From: Utricularia gibba
Lineage: Eukaryota; Streptophyta; Magnoliopsida; Lamiales; Lentibulariaceae
Assembly (NCBI GenBank): GCA_002189035.1
Contig: NEEC01000009.1
Location: forward strand, 2,790,001 to 2,854,000
Length of the DNA: 64,000 nucleotides
Direction of reading: 5' to 3'
The notes below the pieces were generated by a model that had not been told where the DNA came from, ran no database searches, and saw nothing but the letters and a program-made list of their open reading frames with translations. A program made the position numbers and the translations under genes. Positions 22,901 to 35,803 of this stretch are shown piece after piece (the first letter of the stretch is position 1; every line of letters starts with the position of its first letter).

Positions 22901-25900
22901 ATGCGGCCATTAGTGCCTTGAGAAGACTTCCCTTGGATCCTGGAAATCCAGTGTTTCTGCATAGTGCTGTTCAAGGGTTTGACCTTTCACTTTCCATTTT
23001 CCTCATTTTTCAAATTATATCTATTTTTTCTCTAATTATATCTAGTTGTTGATTTAGTATCATTTGGAAGCCAAAAGTTGATCTTTGTGTTCTGCCTATG
23101 TGGTTGAGGATCAACTCCAAGATTTCCATGTTTCAATGCAGAATTTTGTTTTCAGACCACGTTGCTGTGAGGCACTCACTGGAAATTTTATCTGAATTAG
23201 GCACCAAAGATCCCTATGCTGTTGCCATGGCAGTAGGTAAGAACTGGATTTTGTTGATTTAAAAATGTCTATGAATATTTTTTTGATAGATGAATGTCTG
23301 CTCTGGAATCAAAATATGTTTTTTTACCAAACTGATTTATTAGATGTCAAGAAAAAGCATTATAAGTCTGCTGCTCTCATGGAAAATCATTTCTTTAGGA
23401 TATGCTTGATGATTTTGATATTGATGGTGTCTGTTGAACTCCAGCTGGGGAATAAAATCCTTTAGCTTACCCATGGCATTACTTATAAGTGAACTCTAGT
23501 TGGCAAATAAAATCTTTAGATCACACGTCTACATTAGGCCCTATGCATTAGGGAAACGCAACTAGGGCTTGAGGCTTACTACCGTATTTGAGATCAAATA
23601 TTACATCCTCTTCTGCATCAGCAGAACTCCTGAATGAAAAAAAATATATCTGCAGGAATGCTTTGAAGCAAACGATTTTTTCTGCTTGCTTTTCTTTTCT
23701 AAAATCATGTCCTGCTATGGAAAGTTGCCTGTGTAATATTGGATGCCCTATTATATTTGGTGTTTGTATCCTAATCTTTTATCCTTTTTGTGCTCGCAGG
23801 AAAACATGCAGAGCGTGGTGGTATTGTTCATGTTCCGTGCCTTGTTTTATCAATCTCATACCACAACCATCCCTGAGTTTCTTTATGCAATTACCAATGT
23901 CTGAGTTAATGTGAAACAGGGGCACTCCATGATGTTCTCCATTTGCATGATGTTCTTGCTAGAGTTGCTCTAGCTAAGTTGTGCCATGCAATTTCTAGAG
24001 CTCGTGCATTGGATGGTACTCTTTTTGGCATGTTATTTATGCTGCTAGTGATACACAAGTTTGAGTGGATTTTGGTATGCTTCTTCAGATCGTCCGGGTA
24101 TTAAAAGCCTGTTCAATTCGATTCTCTTTCAACTCATATTGGATCCCAGTGACAGAGTCTGTTTTGAGGCTATATGTTGTGTACTTGGAAAATTTGATAG
24201 TTCAGAGAGGTAATCTAGAACTACTGATTTCACCCCTTTTTTTAAATTCTAGTACGGTATGAAATATATACATGACTATCCGTCAATTCAATTTTTTTTT
24301 TTTTAATTTAGAACTGAGGAAAGAGCAGCAGGTTGGTATCGTATAACTCGGGAAATATTGAAGGCACCAGATGTGATTTCCACTAAAGACTCAAGCACCG
24401 GTGACAAAGATTCAGTCCCGCCCAAGTCCACAAAAGATAAAACGTCAAAATCAAGGCGGCCACAACCACTGATCAAACTTGTAATGCGAAGGTAACATCT
24501 TCATTTGTTAGGTTAGACTGTACCCTCAAACTCTGGAATTATCTCTTTAGTTCTTGTCATCTTGTAAACATTTCCATTTGTTGAATTCAGTTCCCATTAT
24601 CCTTGCAATTCATAGTTTCTACTTTTAACAGGCTGGAAAGATCATTCCGGAGTTTTTCACGACCAATATTGCATGCAGCAGCAAGGGTTGTGCAAGAAAT
24701 GGGGAAAAGTCGTGCTGCTGCATTTGCTCTAGGATTACAAGACATTGATGAAGGAGTTGAAATTAGTTCTTACATAAACAGTGATGTAGATGGAGATATA
24801 AATCCCACAGCACCATCTGAAGGTAATGGTTGAAATCATCAATTTCTGTTATGTCCATGATATGGGTAAATTTCCTGTGGGAATCACGATCTTAAGGTAA
24901 TGGAAGAAGTCAATGCTTTCTGCTATTCGTCTAATATCAGTGGTTTCTTGACGGTATTCTGGATAGTTGAGCTCAGAGATTTACCTTTTCGGCTTTGTTG
25001 ATTATCTCTTTTATGCGACTGGATTTCTAAAATTCTTCTCTATCTTCTATTTGGGAGTATTGCGTTCAGTAGATACTAATTTTGGTGTTATTTTCCAACA
25101 TAAATGAGCATTAGGCTAGTTTTTTATGATGTTTTCATGTTTAGAGGCTTTATATAATTTACTGCATGTCTTATCCTGAGCTCACTTCTTATCAGACATT
25201 TTTCTTTGGTTCATATCACCCATCGTTAGGCATTGACAGAGTTCCCTCATTATCCGCTGGGGGCTCAGCTGATACCATTGCAAGTTTGTTGGCTTCTCTG
25301 ATGGAAGCTGTGCGTACAACTATAGCGTGCGAATGTGTGTATGTTCGTGCTATGGTCATTAAATCACTTATATGGATGCAAAGTCCATATGAATCTTTTG
25401 ATGAACTTGAATCAATTATTGCATCGGAGCTGTCTGATCCATCCTGGCCAGCATCCCTACTTAACGAGATCCTACTTACATTGCATGCAAGATTCAAGGT
25501 TTGTGGAATGTGTGTTTGCGTTATTCACTGCATCCAATACCTGTTATTCTGATGCCTAATTTTGGTAAATACCTTTAGATATAGGTTTAGCCGATTCCAC
25601 AATCCTTCATATTTAGATATAGTCATTCCAGTTGATGCGTATAACTGATCCCACATCCTGTCAAAAAGGCTATCTTTCTTGTTGTTATGTATGTATTCCT
25701 TTCTGTTTTGATAGCTCAGAATGAATTGTCTATGTACTTATGTGGTGAAGGGTGTTATGTCTTAAATTTACCACTAATCTCACCCTATACCCAAGGGCAG
25801 ATCTGATGGATTGCTGTCCCATTTTATTATCTCAACCTATCAGGCTACACCAGATATGGCAGTGACGCTTCTTGAAATTGCAAGGATATTTGCAACTAAA

Positions 25901-28900
25901 GTTCCTGGGAAGGTTGATGCGGATGTACTTCAACTTCTATGGAAGGTACGTTAGAATGAATGATAGCGTGACATATATCCGTAAGTGTTTGTATTCAAAC
26001 TTGTTTCCATGCTATTTTTGCATTTAGTCTTTGTAATTACCTGCAATGTAGACGTGTTTGGTTGGAGCTGGGCCTGAAGGAAAGCATACTGCTTTGGAAG
26101 CAGTCACATTAGTTCTGGATTTACCTCCACCTCAGCCTGGCTCGAGTTTGGGAGTCACCTCAGTTGATATGATTTCAGCGGCTGATCCAAAATCAGCTCT
26201 TGCTCTGCAGAGATTAGTTCAAGCTGCGGTAAATTGATAGCAACTTGCATGTGTATCTTATTGGCAGAAGGGCTGCGTGCCATTAACTTGATGGTTTGGT
26301 GCCTTTTTACAGTTGCTAATGCTGGGATTTTTTTTTCTGCTTGCAGGTTTGGTTTCTTGGAGAAAATGCAAATTATGCCGCTTCAGAATATGCTTGGGAG
26401 TCTGCTACTCCACCTGGTACTGCATTAATGATGCTCGATGCAGATAAAATGGTTGCTGCTGCCAGCTCTCGCAATCCTACACTTGCTGGTGCTCTAACTC
26501 GACTGCAAAGATGTGCTTTCAGTGGAAGTTGGGAAGTACGCATGCTTTCTTCACATGTTTCCATAGAAAGTTGATGGCCTATGCATCTCTTTATTTCCAT
26601 TTTTCCTGCGACCATTTTTCTGGTCGTAACTTTGACTGATTTCAATTTATTTTATCTTAAGTGTATCTAGTATAATAAAACAGAAATATGCTGTCCACCT
26701 GCTGCAGAGTATCATCAGTAACTTGAACAATAGAAGGTGCCTCATATGCGTTTTCTGTATGTTGGTTTATAGATTCGCATCGTTGCTGCCCAAGCTCTTA
26801 CCACTTTGGCAATTAGATCTGGTGAACCTTATAGGCTACAAATTTACGAGTTCCTGCATACACTGGCTCAAGGTGGTGTGCAGTCTCAGTTTTCTGATAT
26901 CCATACTAGCAATGGTGAAGATCAGGGGGCTAGTGGTACTGGTTTAGGATCTTTGATAAGTCCTATGCTGAAGGTCCTAGATGAAATGTATAGTGCACAA
27001 GACGAGCTCATAAAGTAAGGATTAAAAATTTTCATTTGTTTATTTTGTTTATGTTTGTGGGTTTTTTGATTTTCTGCACTGGCATGCTCAGGGAGATGCG
27101 TAATCATGACAATGCCAAAAAGGAGTGGACGGATGACGAGCTTAAGAAGCTATATGAAACCCATGAAAGGTTGTTGGACCTTGTCTCACTTTTTTGTTTC
27201 GTTCCCAGGACAAAATATCTACCTTTGGGTCCAACAAGGTATTTAATCTTTTTTCCCTTTATTGATGAATTCAGCTTTTGACAGTTTTATATGCCGCTAG
27301 TGTGTGTGATATATGAATCCCGGTTAATCCATGAAGAAGTAGGCTATGTATGCATGGGGTTTGACTTCTATTTTATCCTTGAAGTTGTGGTGCATAGATT
27401 TGCTCATTAGAATGATAGTAAGATTGGATTCATTTGTCATTATTCTTATTTTCAAGAGTGTGATCTTCAATTAATTTTTCACAATCTGTTTCTTGGTTGA
27501 TTTGTTAACTGCTACAGTGCGAAACTGATTGACATCTATCGGACTCGGCATAATATAAGTGCGTCGGCTGGCCTTAGTGATCCTGCTGTTGCAACAGGGA
27601 TATCTGACCTTATTTATGAAACTTCTAAAACCAAGTTCTCTGATCTTGTCTATGAATCTGCCAAACCAAGGTCATCTGATCCAGAAGCACTTGATGATGA
27701 CCTTGTCAACTTTTGGGCTACCAATCTGGCTGATGATGGTGCACCTGCTATGAGTCGAGTAAGAATTAATTATTCTGCTTATAATGTAGTGACTTTTCAA
27801 AAATACGAGAATATATTCATTTTCTATTATTTCAGAGTATTTTCTGTCCTAGGATGGATCTGATTACATTCCATTTTAAACTGAATTTTAAGGTTTTGCC
27901 GCTGTTTGGAGAGATATTCAACCACTCTTCCCTAGTTGTTTAGTACTCCATTTGAGTGATGATTTGATCATACATCACCAGTTGCAGTATCATAATTGTG
28001 TCTATCTGTCACATCAGTTAATTTAATATGTTCTGATGTGAAATTTGCAATCCGACCCGTTTCAATAAAGATCCAATTACCATGAATTAGCCAGATTTTC
28101 CTTAAACTTTAATGTACTTTGTATAGGTCAACGAATTTTTAGCAGGCGCTGGAACTGATGCTCCTGATGTTGAGGAAGAGAACATCACATCAAGACCCTC
28201 AATGAGTTATGACGATATGTGGGCGAAGAGCTTGTTGGAAACAGCAGAAGCAGGGGTTATTACAATGATCTGATGCTTGTCTTTGATGTATTATCTGTAA
28301 ATCATGGCTGTAGAGTCGTTTGTTTGACTAATTGTTTGATTTATCAGGAATATGATGCCAGATCATCTGGTTCCTCATCCCCAGATTCAAGAGAATCAGT
28401 TGAGACATCTATATCCTCCCACTTTGGAGGAATGAGCTATCCATCATTATTTAGCTCTAAGCCATCTTCTCTTGGGCCTTCCCAGCTCAAGGTATTGAAA
28501 GAACCTACATATTTTACCCCATCTAAAAAAGGATAAAATCTTAATTCCTTGTCCAAACGTTTGCACTTGGGTACTGGCGTTGTCTTCATATAAAGTGACT
28601 ACGTTTTTTTCTTGTGTGTGATTTACTAAACTTTATGATTTGCTGTGACTAAACTAGGCAAGATGCTGGACACCTGTTTTTTTTTTTTTTTTTTTTTTTG
28701 TTGCATCTCGATGCTCTTTATATTGCTACATGAAGTCATCTTGATTTGAGAACCATGTTTAAAATATGGCATTTGCAGGAACGGACCGGTGGGACTAGAT
28801 ATAGCAGCACCTATGAGGGTCTTGGATCCCCGGTACAGAAAGAAAATATACCATGTTATATCGAAATGAAACTCGATTCTGATGTTAAACTGGATGCAGA

Positions 28901-29569
28901 TTAGAGAAGAACCTCCTCCATATTCTTCTCCAGATCGTCAAAGCCAAGAGTCTTTTGTGAATCCCTTGGCAGGAACTGGCAACCCCAAGTTTGGAACAGC
29001 TCTTTATGATTTTACCGCTGGTGGCGATGATGAGGTGATTCTTATAAGTAAATAAGTGCGACATGCTAATTACATTTGGATGCTTCCATGTCAGTTACCT
29101 TAAGGGATCCTAAACTACCTTAATGGTTTCGTCATCTTATTTCATTGTTCAATTAACTAACTATGGAGCCTACATGTCAGTTACCTTAAGCTTGTGCTCC
29201 TTGCAGCTGAATCTTACTGCTGGAGAAGAAGTTGAGATTGAGGATGAAGTAGATGGCTGGTTCTATGTAAGTATTAGCATAACACTGACAGTTTATCCTA
29301 TGAGACTTGTTTTTTACACAACGCTGACTTGTTACCTCGTGTAATTGCTGGTAAGGGGTTTTGTTTCTTTTCAAAATTTCCACTGATTTTTTATTCAACT
29401 AGTTTTATTTTGACATCGTAGCATAACTTTATATGTAAAATTCTCGTGGACTCGCTCCAACATCTCCCATTGTTCTAAATGTTGGCCTCCACAGGTCAGG
29501 AAGAAACGTGCTGGGAGAGATGGGAGGACAGTAGGCCTGGTCCCTGTGCTTTATGTCCAACAGTCCTAA
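19949..29569 (+). CDS. TASH3: TASH3, SH3-domain subunit of the TPLATE endocytic complex
   Basis: Large adaptin-like trunk with a C-terminal SH3 domain, as in the TSET/TPLATE complex that drives clathrin-mediated endocytosis at the plasma membrane. There are 27 coding exons: 19949-19954, 20036-20281, 20587-20646, 20727-20819, 21209-21437, 21709-21815, 22165-22224, 22876-22976, 23142-23236, 23800-23820, 23920-24015, 24089-24209, 24312-24491, 24632-24822, 25230-25498, 25844-25945, 26052-26228, 26347-26535, 26773-27014, 27092-27238, 27518-27758, 28127-28255, 28348-28491, 28779-28832, 28900-29034, 29207-29266, 29495-29569. All phases agree, giving 1189 residues, near the Arabidopsis length. The SH3 begins at ALYDFTAGGDDELNLTAGEE (about residue 1134) and ends LVPVLYVQQS. 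A helical repeat trunk fills residues 100-850; a Ser-rich acidic linker precedes the SH3. The first coding exon is only ATGTCG and exon 10 only 21 nt. Confidence 0.93.
28677..28699. repeat. Poly-T tract in a TASH3 intron
   Basis: Twenty-three consecutive T between exons 23 and 24. It is too far from the exon 24 acceptor (28778) to be its polypyrimidine tract. Its length is probably unreliable in this assembly. Confidence 0.85.
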
Positions 29570-30261
29570 CAAAGGCATGAAAAGCACTGCACCGTTTTTG
29601 CTGCTGTCCGCATATATAGAGATCAACGCAGGTCTAGCAAGACATGAACATGGCACAGACCAGTGATTGATGAACAAAAGGTAGATAATGATATTCTTGT
29701 ATCTCAATGGCATCCATTTTCTTTATTGCAACTGAGATAGAGGAGCATGAGCTTGTTGTAACTGTTCATTGGTTTAATTTTTGGAGTTGTTTGCCTGTTG
29801 CACTTGGTGCGTGTGTGCGGCCTGTTGAGTCTTACTGCCATTTCCTCCTCTTGACAATCCGACAAGGAGGCCTGGCTGGCCGGTTCACTGAATCAACTGA
29901 CCAGGTAGACGTTTGAGGATATCTAAAGCCTTTTAGCCAGATAAAAAAAGCTTGTCAGCTCTATATATTGCCACTTCCCTTATATGATGTAATCCGTTTA
30001 CCATTTACCACATGCTACAAAAAAACTGAGACTCATTGAAATACACAACATGAGGCCGCAAATAACTCTTAGTTCACATGCCATTAGGTGACTATGGTCT
30101 TTTTCTTCACAAAGCAGATCCCTTGTAGGCTGTTCACATGCTGTCTCTTCCTCCCTGTGTGGCAGTGATTCTTCAGTTTGGTTGCAACATCTTTCCATGG
30201 TGCTTCTTTTCTTCATTCACTATGGACAAAAAAGTCATTCTAGAGATATCAAGTAAGCAAC
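29570..30261. other. Intergenic between convergent TASH3 and LTI65-like genes
   Basis: Probably the two 3' untranslated regions. The minus-strand frame at 29998-30216 might be part of the LTI65-like 3' end if a last intron exists, but no clean splice pair in phase was found. Confidence 0.4.
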
Positions 30262-31689
30262 TTACAGTAAAAAAATGTTTGGAAGATTGTCTGAGGTCCT
30301 CCTGGTGATCTTGCTAGCCGACAAGGACAAATGGTGAATACCTTTATCTCTGGTAGGCAAATTAACACGGAGGGCAACTTTTGGGCTGTTGGAAAAAGCG
30401 TGAACTTCATTTGAGTTTATGCATTTCCTGCGCTGTGAGATATCTGGAGAACTTGATGAGATCTTGTCAGCAGGAGGACTGTTCCGAGGTTCCTTTGAGC
30501 TTCTGTTTTGGGGCACCTCATTCGCGAAAAAAGAAGTGACAACTCCTTTCATCTTCTCCACAACTCCGGCATCCCCCCGCTTCTACTCCTGGGGCTAATG
30601 GCCTCCGATATAGCTTGTGAAAGTGCTCTTGCATCATCCCCTGGCTCCAGTTTGTTCTTCAAATACTCCTTTATGGAAACACCCTTGTCCCCAGCTTGTG
30701 GGGTAGTGGATGACAGATGCCCTGCCGTTTCACTAATTTCACATTCTTTTATCTTCTCACCCCCTGCTTCGCAGATGGGAGCATCACATTGTCCCAAGTC
30801 ATGTGTCTCTTCCATGCCCCTTGCTTCATGCTCTGTGGGAACAACTTCTTCCCTCTCCTGTGTTCCTTTTGTGGCCACTGCAAGATCAGCAGCCTTTGCA
30901 GTGATGGCTTCTGTTGCACCACAAGCAGGCACCAGTTTATCAGAAGCATCCTTCGTTCCCATGCTCTCAACAACCGGCTCCTCCTCCTCCAGTGCATACT
31001 GTACCGTGTTCGGCACCCTGTGCTTCTCCGAAACCACCGGCACTGCTCGGGGACGCTGCCTGGCGTTCTCCTTCAAACTCTCAGGTGCAGCCTCTGATTC
31101 ATACACTGATGATGCAAAAAAGAAACAGTTATTTCAAACACACAAGGTGCAAGTCTCCCTATATTCATTCATTCAGAGGATCAGATCAGTGTTGTGGGTA
31201 CTTACTCGGGGCTCCGAGATATTCCGGATCCTCATCGACTCCATCATCTTCATCATTGAAGTCCTCCACATTGGCATTGGTACCAGAAGATGGGGTGGTG
31301 CTCCCATCATTCGTCTCAAGGATCTGCCTCCTCTTGATGCTCAGGGAGCCTCTCAGCTTCTTGGCTCTCTCCCTCACCTTGGCCAGAACCGACTTCTTGC
31401 CCGGAGTAGAGCACACGTTCTCCTCCTGGTTATGATCCGTCGTCCGCACCAGCCGGGGCGATGCGCTGCTCTTGGGCCATTGCGCATCTTCTGAAACAAG
31501 ACAATCAACAGCAGCAAGATGGGGAAGGGGATTGATTGGATCAAATTCCTTGCCTCTCAGCAGCTGCTCGAAAGTGGGAGAGATCTGGTTCACATTTCCG
31601 GAGGCTCTTGGGCTGCCTGAAAGCTTTCGAATGTTGAGTTGAGCCATCAACAAGCTATAGGAAACAACTTGGGGCGGATCGCCATCCAT
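30262..31689 (-). CDS. LTI65/RD29-type stress protein (CAP160 family), with a one-base frameshift
   Basis: Hydrophilic stress protein related to LTI65/RD29B and CAP160, which are induced by drought, salt, cold and ABA. Exons on the complement: 31689-31206 and 31105-30262, phase 1 joint. Family marks are KKSVLAKVRERAKKLRGSL (about residue 97), the acidic stretch into DEDPEYLGAPMYESE across the exon joint, and SIKEYLKNKLEPGDDARALS followed by QAISEAISPRS. The frame breaks in a run of six C (six G on the coding strand) at 30573-30578; with seven it reads RSGGDAGVVEKMKGVVTSFF and continues, for about 442 residues. The roughly 95 residues before the Lys-rich block, and the tail after VTSFF, are not recognised, so the 3' end is less certain. 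It is divergent from LRX. Confidence 0.78.
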
Positions 31690-33644
31690 GATATGAAGAC
31701 ATGTTGTGCACTAAAAATAGGGTTTTGCTGTTTCGGGTGAGTCATGCTTCTCTTCCTCTTTTCATGGGAATCCTCGTGTTCCAGTCCCCCCCAAAACCAG
31801 TCTTTTAACAAGAGGTTGAATCCCTGCTTCGGTTGAGTAATAGATTTAATTTGAAAAAATAATATTATTATTATTTTATAAATAATCTTATAGAGTAATA
31901 GCATAACGATATATTTGAATTATTTATATTTATATCAATTAATGATATACCATAACCGAAGCTCATGATCGGTTTCGATTATAAGATAACTTATAATTAA
32001 AAACAAAATTTGACGATTTAGTTGTAGAATTAAATTGGAAGAAGAGTTTAAGGGTTGGGCATGAAAATGATGGGGAGGATTATCATCACCCTGTCCATCA
32101 CTAAACAGATTCTCCTTAAGACAAGGAAAGACAGCAACATTACACCTTATTAACTAAATAAAATAACCTTAAAAATGGTCTTATTCTAGCCCCATTCTTG
32201 CCCTCCATTCTCTCTTTGCTGGACTACAATTTTTTTAAAAAAAATATAAAGTCCAAAAAAATAGTCAAACATGATGAATAATATTAATATGGAAAAATTT
32301 AGATGTAATGATCTATTTTATATTTATATGATATTGTACGTTTTAGGTACTCAATTCTTACTTTTTTACATTCTTTTCTTTTGAAGAAAAAAGCCTCATG
32401 GAAACAACTCAAAAGCACAATGAATATATTCCAAGATCAATCCAACAAACAAACCATGCTCGCTAAGCAAGACATGTCATAGAATTGGCTCATGACTACA
32501 TAGATTATTTAGAAAAATGACCGTCTATACATTCTATCATATATATTAAATTAAAAAAAATTATATTACAATTGATTACTTTTCTCACACAATAATGAAA
32601 AGATAAATGAATTTATAATACACTTTAACTTAGCCCATTCAATAAACAAGAAAATAAAATCAACTGAAGATAAAAAAAAAATTTCAATAATATCCATAGA
32701 ATATTTGTTATCATATGTTTTTCAAAATATATATGACACCATCATCCCAAATAATTCCAAAAATATATTAATTTCAATTATGTAAATTAGATTTTAAAGT
32801 ATCATGAACAACCGTACGGCCTGGTAATTCATTTCGATCACGTGCAGGCAAACAACGATGTGCAGGTGCACCTATTGGCTACTGTGCTACTCCCTTTACT
32901 ACCATTTCTTTTTTTTTTAATGTAAAATAATGAATACATAAACGTCACCACCCTATTCTCGTGGTCCTTCCCTCACGTGATCATAACTTTTCTAAACGAA
33001 GGGGGGAAACATTTTTTTTTCGGAAGGAAAAAAATCCCAGTGTTTTTATTTCACTGGTACTTTGAAAAAAGACAAATAATTTATTTAACCCCTCAAATAA
33101 TCGAAGATTAAAATCGTGATTAGTGATTAAAAAACATCATAAAATGATAATTAATTAGAAAATTAGCATCATGAGCTGAATTGATTGGGAATGGTAACGT
33201 AAGCGTTGGATTCGGATTCGGATTCCAGCTTTTGATTTGCTGTAAATTAATTAGTCCTAATCTCACATCACATAAAGTGATTAATGTAACATTTTTTTAA
33301 TTTAAAAAATATTTAAAAAGAATAAATGAAATTTTATTTATTAATAAAATAAATATGAGAATTGCCGATGGGGCGAGTTAGGAATTAATGCATTGCGTTA
33401 CATGAAGGGCGAATAAAGAGGGGGAGTGGCGCTGGTAGCTGTGGCATAAAAGCCTTTTCCTCCACTCAAACGGAGATACGAAAAACCCTCCATTTCTTCC
33501 GCTGGGAGTTCCTCTACCGCCGCCGTGGTCTTCCCCGAGGTCTTCCGGTTGGACCCACGTTGTGGGTTGGGGATCTTTTCTTAGTTTTTTTTGTGAAAGT
33601 TGGTGTCTTTGTTTTTGATTGTTAAATGTCTGGGGTTGTCTGAG
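31690..33644. other. Shared upstream region of divergent LTI65-like and LRX genes
   Basis: About 2 kb, strongly AT-rich between 31850 and 33400. Two CACGTG (G-box/ABRE type) cores occur near 32838 and 32974, over 1.1 kb upstream of the LTI65-like start. A TATA-like CATAAAAG near 33445 may serve LRX. I did not find an ABRE or a CCGAC drought element close to the LTI65-like start. Confidence 0.5.
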
Positions 33645-35803
33645 ATGAAGATTTGGAGCTGCATTTGGGGTTGCAGCTTTGGTTTTGTGTTTCTCGTTGG
33701 TCTTGTGTGTTGCTACGGTGAAGCTGGGGAGTTTGGAAATGGGAAATTGACGGATTTGGAGGTTGGGTTTGTGAAGAAAAGGCAGCTGCTTTACTACTTG
33801 GATGAGTTTGGAGACAGGGGGGAGAATGTTTCGGTTGATTCTTCGCTACATTTTGAGAATCCGAGGCTCCGATCCGCTTACATCGCGTTGCAAGCGTGGA
33901 AGGAGGCTATTCTTTCAGATCCTCTGAATCTTACTGAGAATTGGGTTGGATCTGATGTGTGTAGCTACACCGGAGTGTTCTGCGCTCCGGCGCTTGATGA
34001 CCCGGCGGTGCGTACCGTCGCGGGAATTGATCTGAACCATGGGAACATTGCTGGGTATTTGCCGGAGGAGTTGGGCCTCCTCGTAGATCTTGGGATTTTT
34101 CACATCAATTCGAATCGTTTCTGTGGTAAAATTCCTCGCAAGTTTGAGAACTTGAAGATTCTGTTTGAGCTTGACTTGAGCAACAACAGGTTCGCCGGGA
34201 AATTCCCCAGTGTTGTTCTGAGTTTGCCGCAGTTAATGTATTTGGATATTCGTTACAATGAGTTTGAAGGAAGTGTGCCGCGGGAGCTCTTCGATAAGCC
34301 GACGCTGGATGCGATTTTCATCAACCACAATGGATTCGTCTCGGCGATACCGGATAATTTTGGGAATTCGCCGGTTTCGGTTATCGTGACGGCGGGGAAT
34401 GGGTTTCATGGCTGCGTCCCGGCGAGTGTGGGCAACATGTCGAGGCTGAATGAGATCATATTGATGAACAGTGGGCTGAGATCGTGCTTGCCGCCTGAGA
34501 TTGGGCTTTTGAAAAACGTCACGGTTTTTGATGCAAGCTACAATAATCTGGTTGGGTCGTTGCCGGAGACCATCGGTGGAATGGTGAGCTTAGAGCAGTT
34601 GAACGTGGCACACAATTTTCTTACGGGGACGATTCCGGCGAGTGTCTGTGAGCTTCCTAAGCTTGAGAATTTTACCTTCTCGTACAACTTTTTCACCGGG
34701 GAGCCGCCGGTGTGCTTGGATTTGCCGACGGTGGATGATCGTCGGAATTGCTTGCCTGCTCGGCCGAAACAGAGGTCCGCGGCAGAGTGCACGGCGATTG
34801 TGTCGAAGAAATTTCATTGTGGCGCTTTCAAGTGCAAGCCTTTTCTTCGTCCCTCGCCTCCGCTTCCGCCGGTGTCCTCACCTCCACCTCTGGTTTATTC
34901 CCCACCGCCTCCATCGCCACCTCCTCCGGTTTACTCACCTCCACCACCTTCGCCCCTCCTCCGTCGCCTCCGCCACCGACTTATTCCCACCGCCTCCGTC
35001 TCCTCCTCCTCCGGTTTACTCACCTCCACCACCTTCGCCCCTCCTCCGTCGCCTCCGCCACCGACTTATTCCCCACCGCCTCCGTCTCCTCCTCCTCCGG
35101 TTTACTCACCTCCACCACCTTCGCCCCCTCCTCCGTCGCCTCCGCCACCGACTTATTCCCCACCGCCTCCGTCTCCACCCCCTCCGGTTTACTCACCTCC
35201 ACCACCTTCGCCCCCTCCTCCGTCGCCTCCGCCACCGACTTATTCCCCACCGCCTCCGGTTTACTCACCTCCGCCACCTTCGCCCCCACCTCCGCTTTAT
35301 TCTCCTCCACCACCGTCACCCCACCTCCGCTTTATTCTCCTCCACCACCGTCGCCCCCACCTCCGCTTTATTCTCCTCCACCACCGTCGCCCCCACCTCC
35401 GCTTTATTCTCCTCCACCACCGTCGCCTCCGCCACCAGTTTATTCCCCTCCACCACCTCCGCCGGTTTACTCTCCTCCACCTCCGCCTCCATCGCCTCCT
35501 CCACCGCCTCCTCCATCGCCTCCCCCGCCACCGCCGCCACCCTCTTCGCCTCCGCCACCAATTCCTTACTACTACAGGTCACCGCCTCCCTTGCACTCTC
35601 CTCCCCCGCCCACCTTTTCCCCTCCATCACCTCCGCCCTGTACAGAACCACCCCCACCAGTTTACAAACCTCCTCCATCACCTTCACCCCCGCCACCCTA
35701 CCTGTATTACTCTCCTCCGCCACCATCCCCAGTATTCCAAGGTCCATTACCTCCGGTGATCGGAGTCTCCTACGCCTCTCCTCCTCCACCACCCTTCTAT
35801 TGA
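33645..35803 (+). CDS. LRX: Leucine-rich repeat extensin (LRX), with four one-base losses in the extensin part
   Basis: Cell-wall protein that binds RALF peptides through its LRR part and anchors in the wall through its extensin part; LRX3/4/5-type members act with FERONIA in growth and salt response. Single exon. The signal peptide is about residues 1-28. The N-terminal domain includes RLRSAYIALQAWKEAILSDP and NWVGSDVCSYTGVFCAP. LRRs run from about residue 125 to 370 (GIDLNHGNIAGYLPEELGLL is typical), followed by a Cys-rich hinge and then Ser-Pro repeats with VYSPPPP. As written the extensin frame is broken at C runs 34953-34956, 34986-34988, 35038-35041 and 35319-35322. The first three losses together return to frame; the fourth does not. 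With all four restored the protein is 720 residues and ends VIGVSYASPPPPPFY at TGA 35801-35803. ATG 33645 is used. Confidence 0.92.
34973..35438 (+). repeat. Extensin tandem repeats of 87 bp and 36 bp
   Basis: Within LRX. The element starting CCACCGACTTATTC recurs at 34973, 35058, 35145 and 35232 (spacings 85, 87, 87), equal to a 29-residue unit of TYSPPPPSPPPPVYSPPPP and SPPPPSPPPP. A 36-bp unit (PPPLYSPPPPSP) recurs at 35296, 35331, 35367 and 35403 (spacings 35, 36, 36). The short spacings mark missing bases. Confidence 0.9.

Noticed and set aside
30508..31494. 328-codon open frame on the plus strand
   Set aside because: It is antisense to the LTI65-like exons and has no family features.
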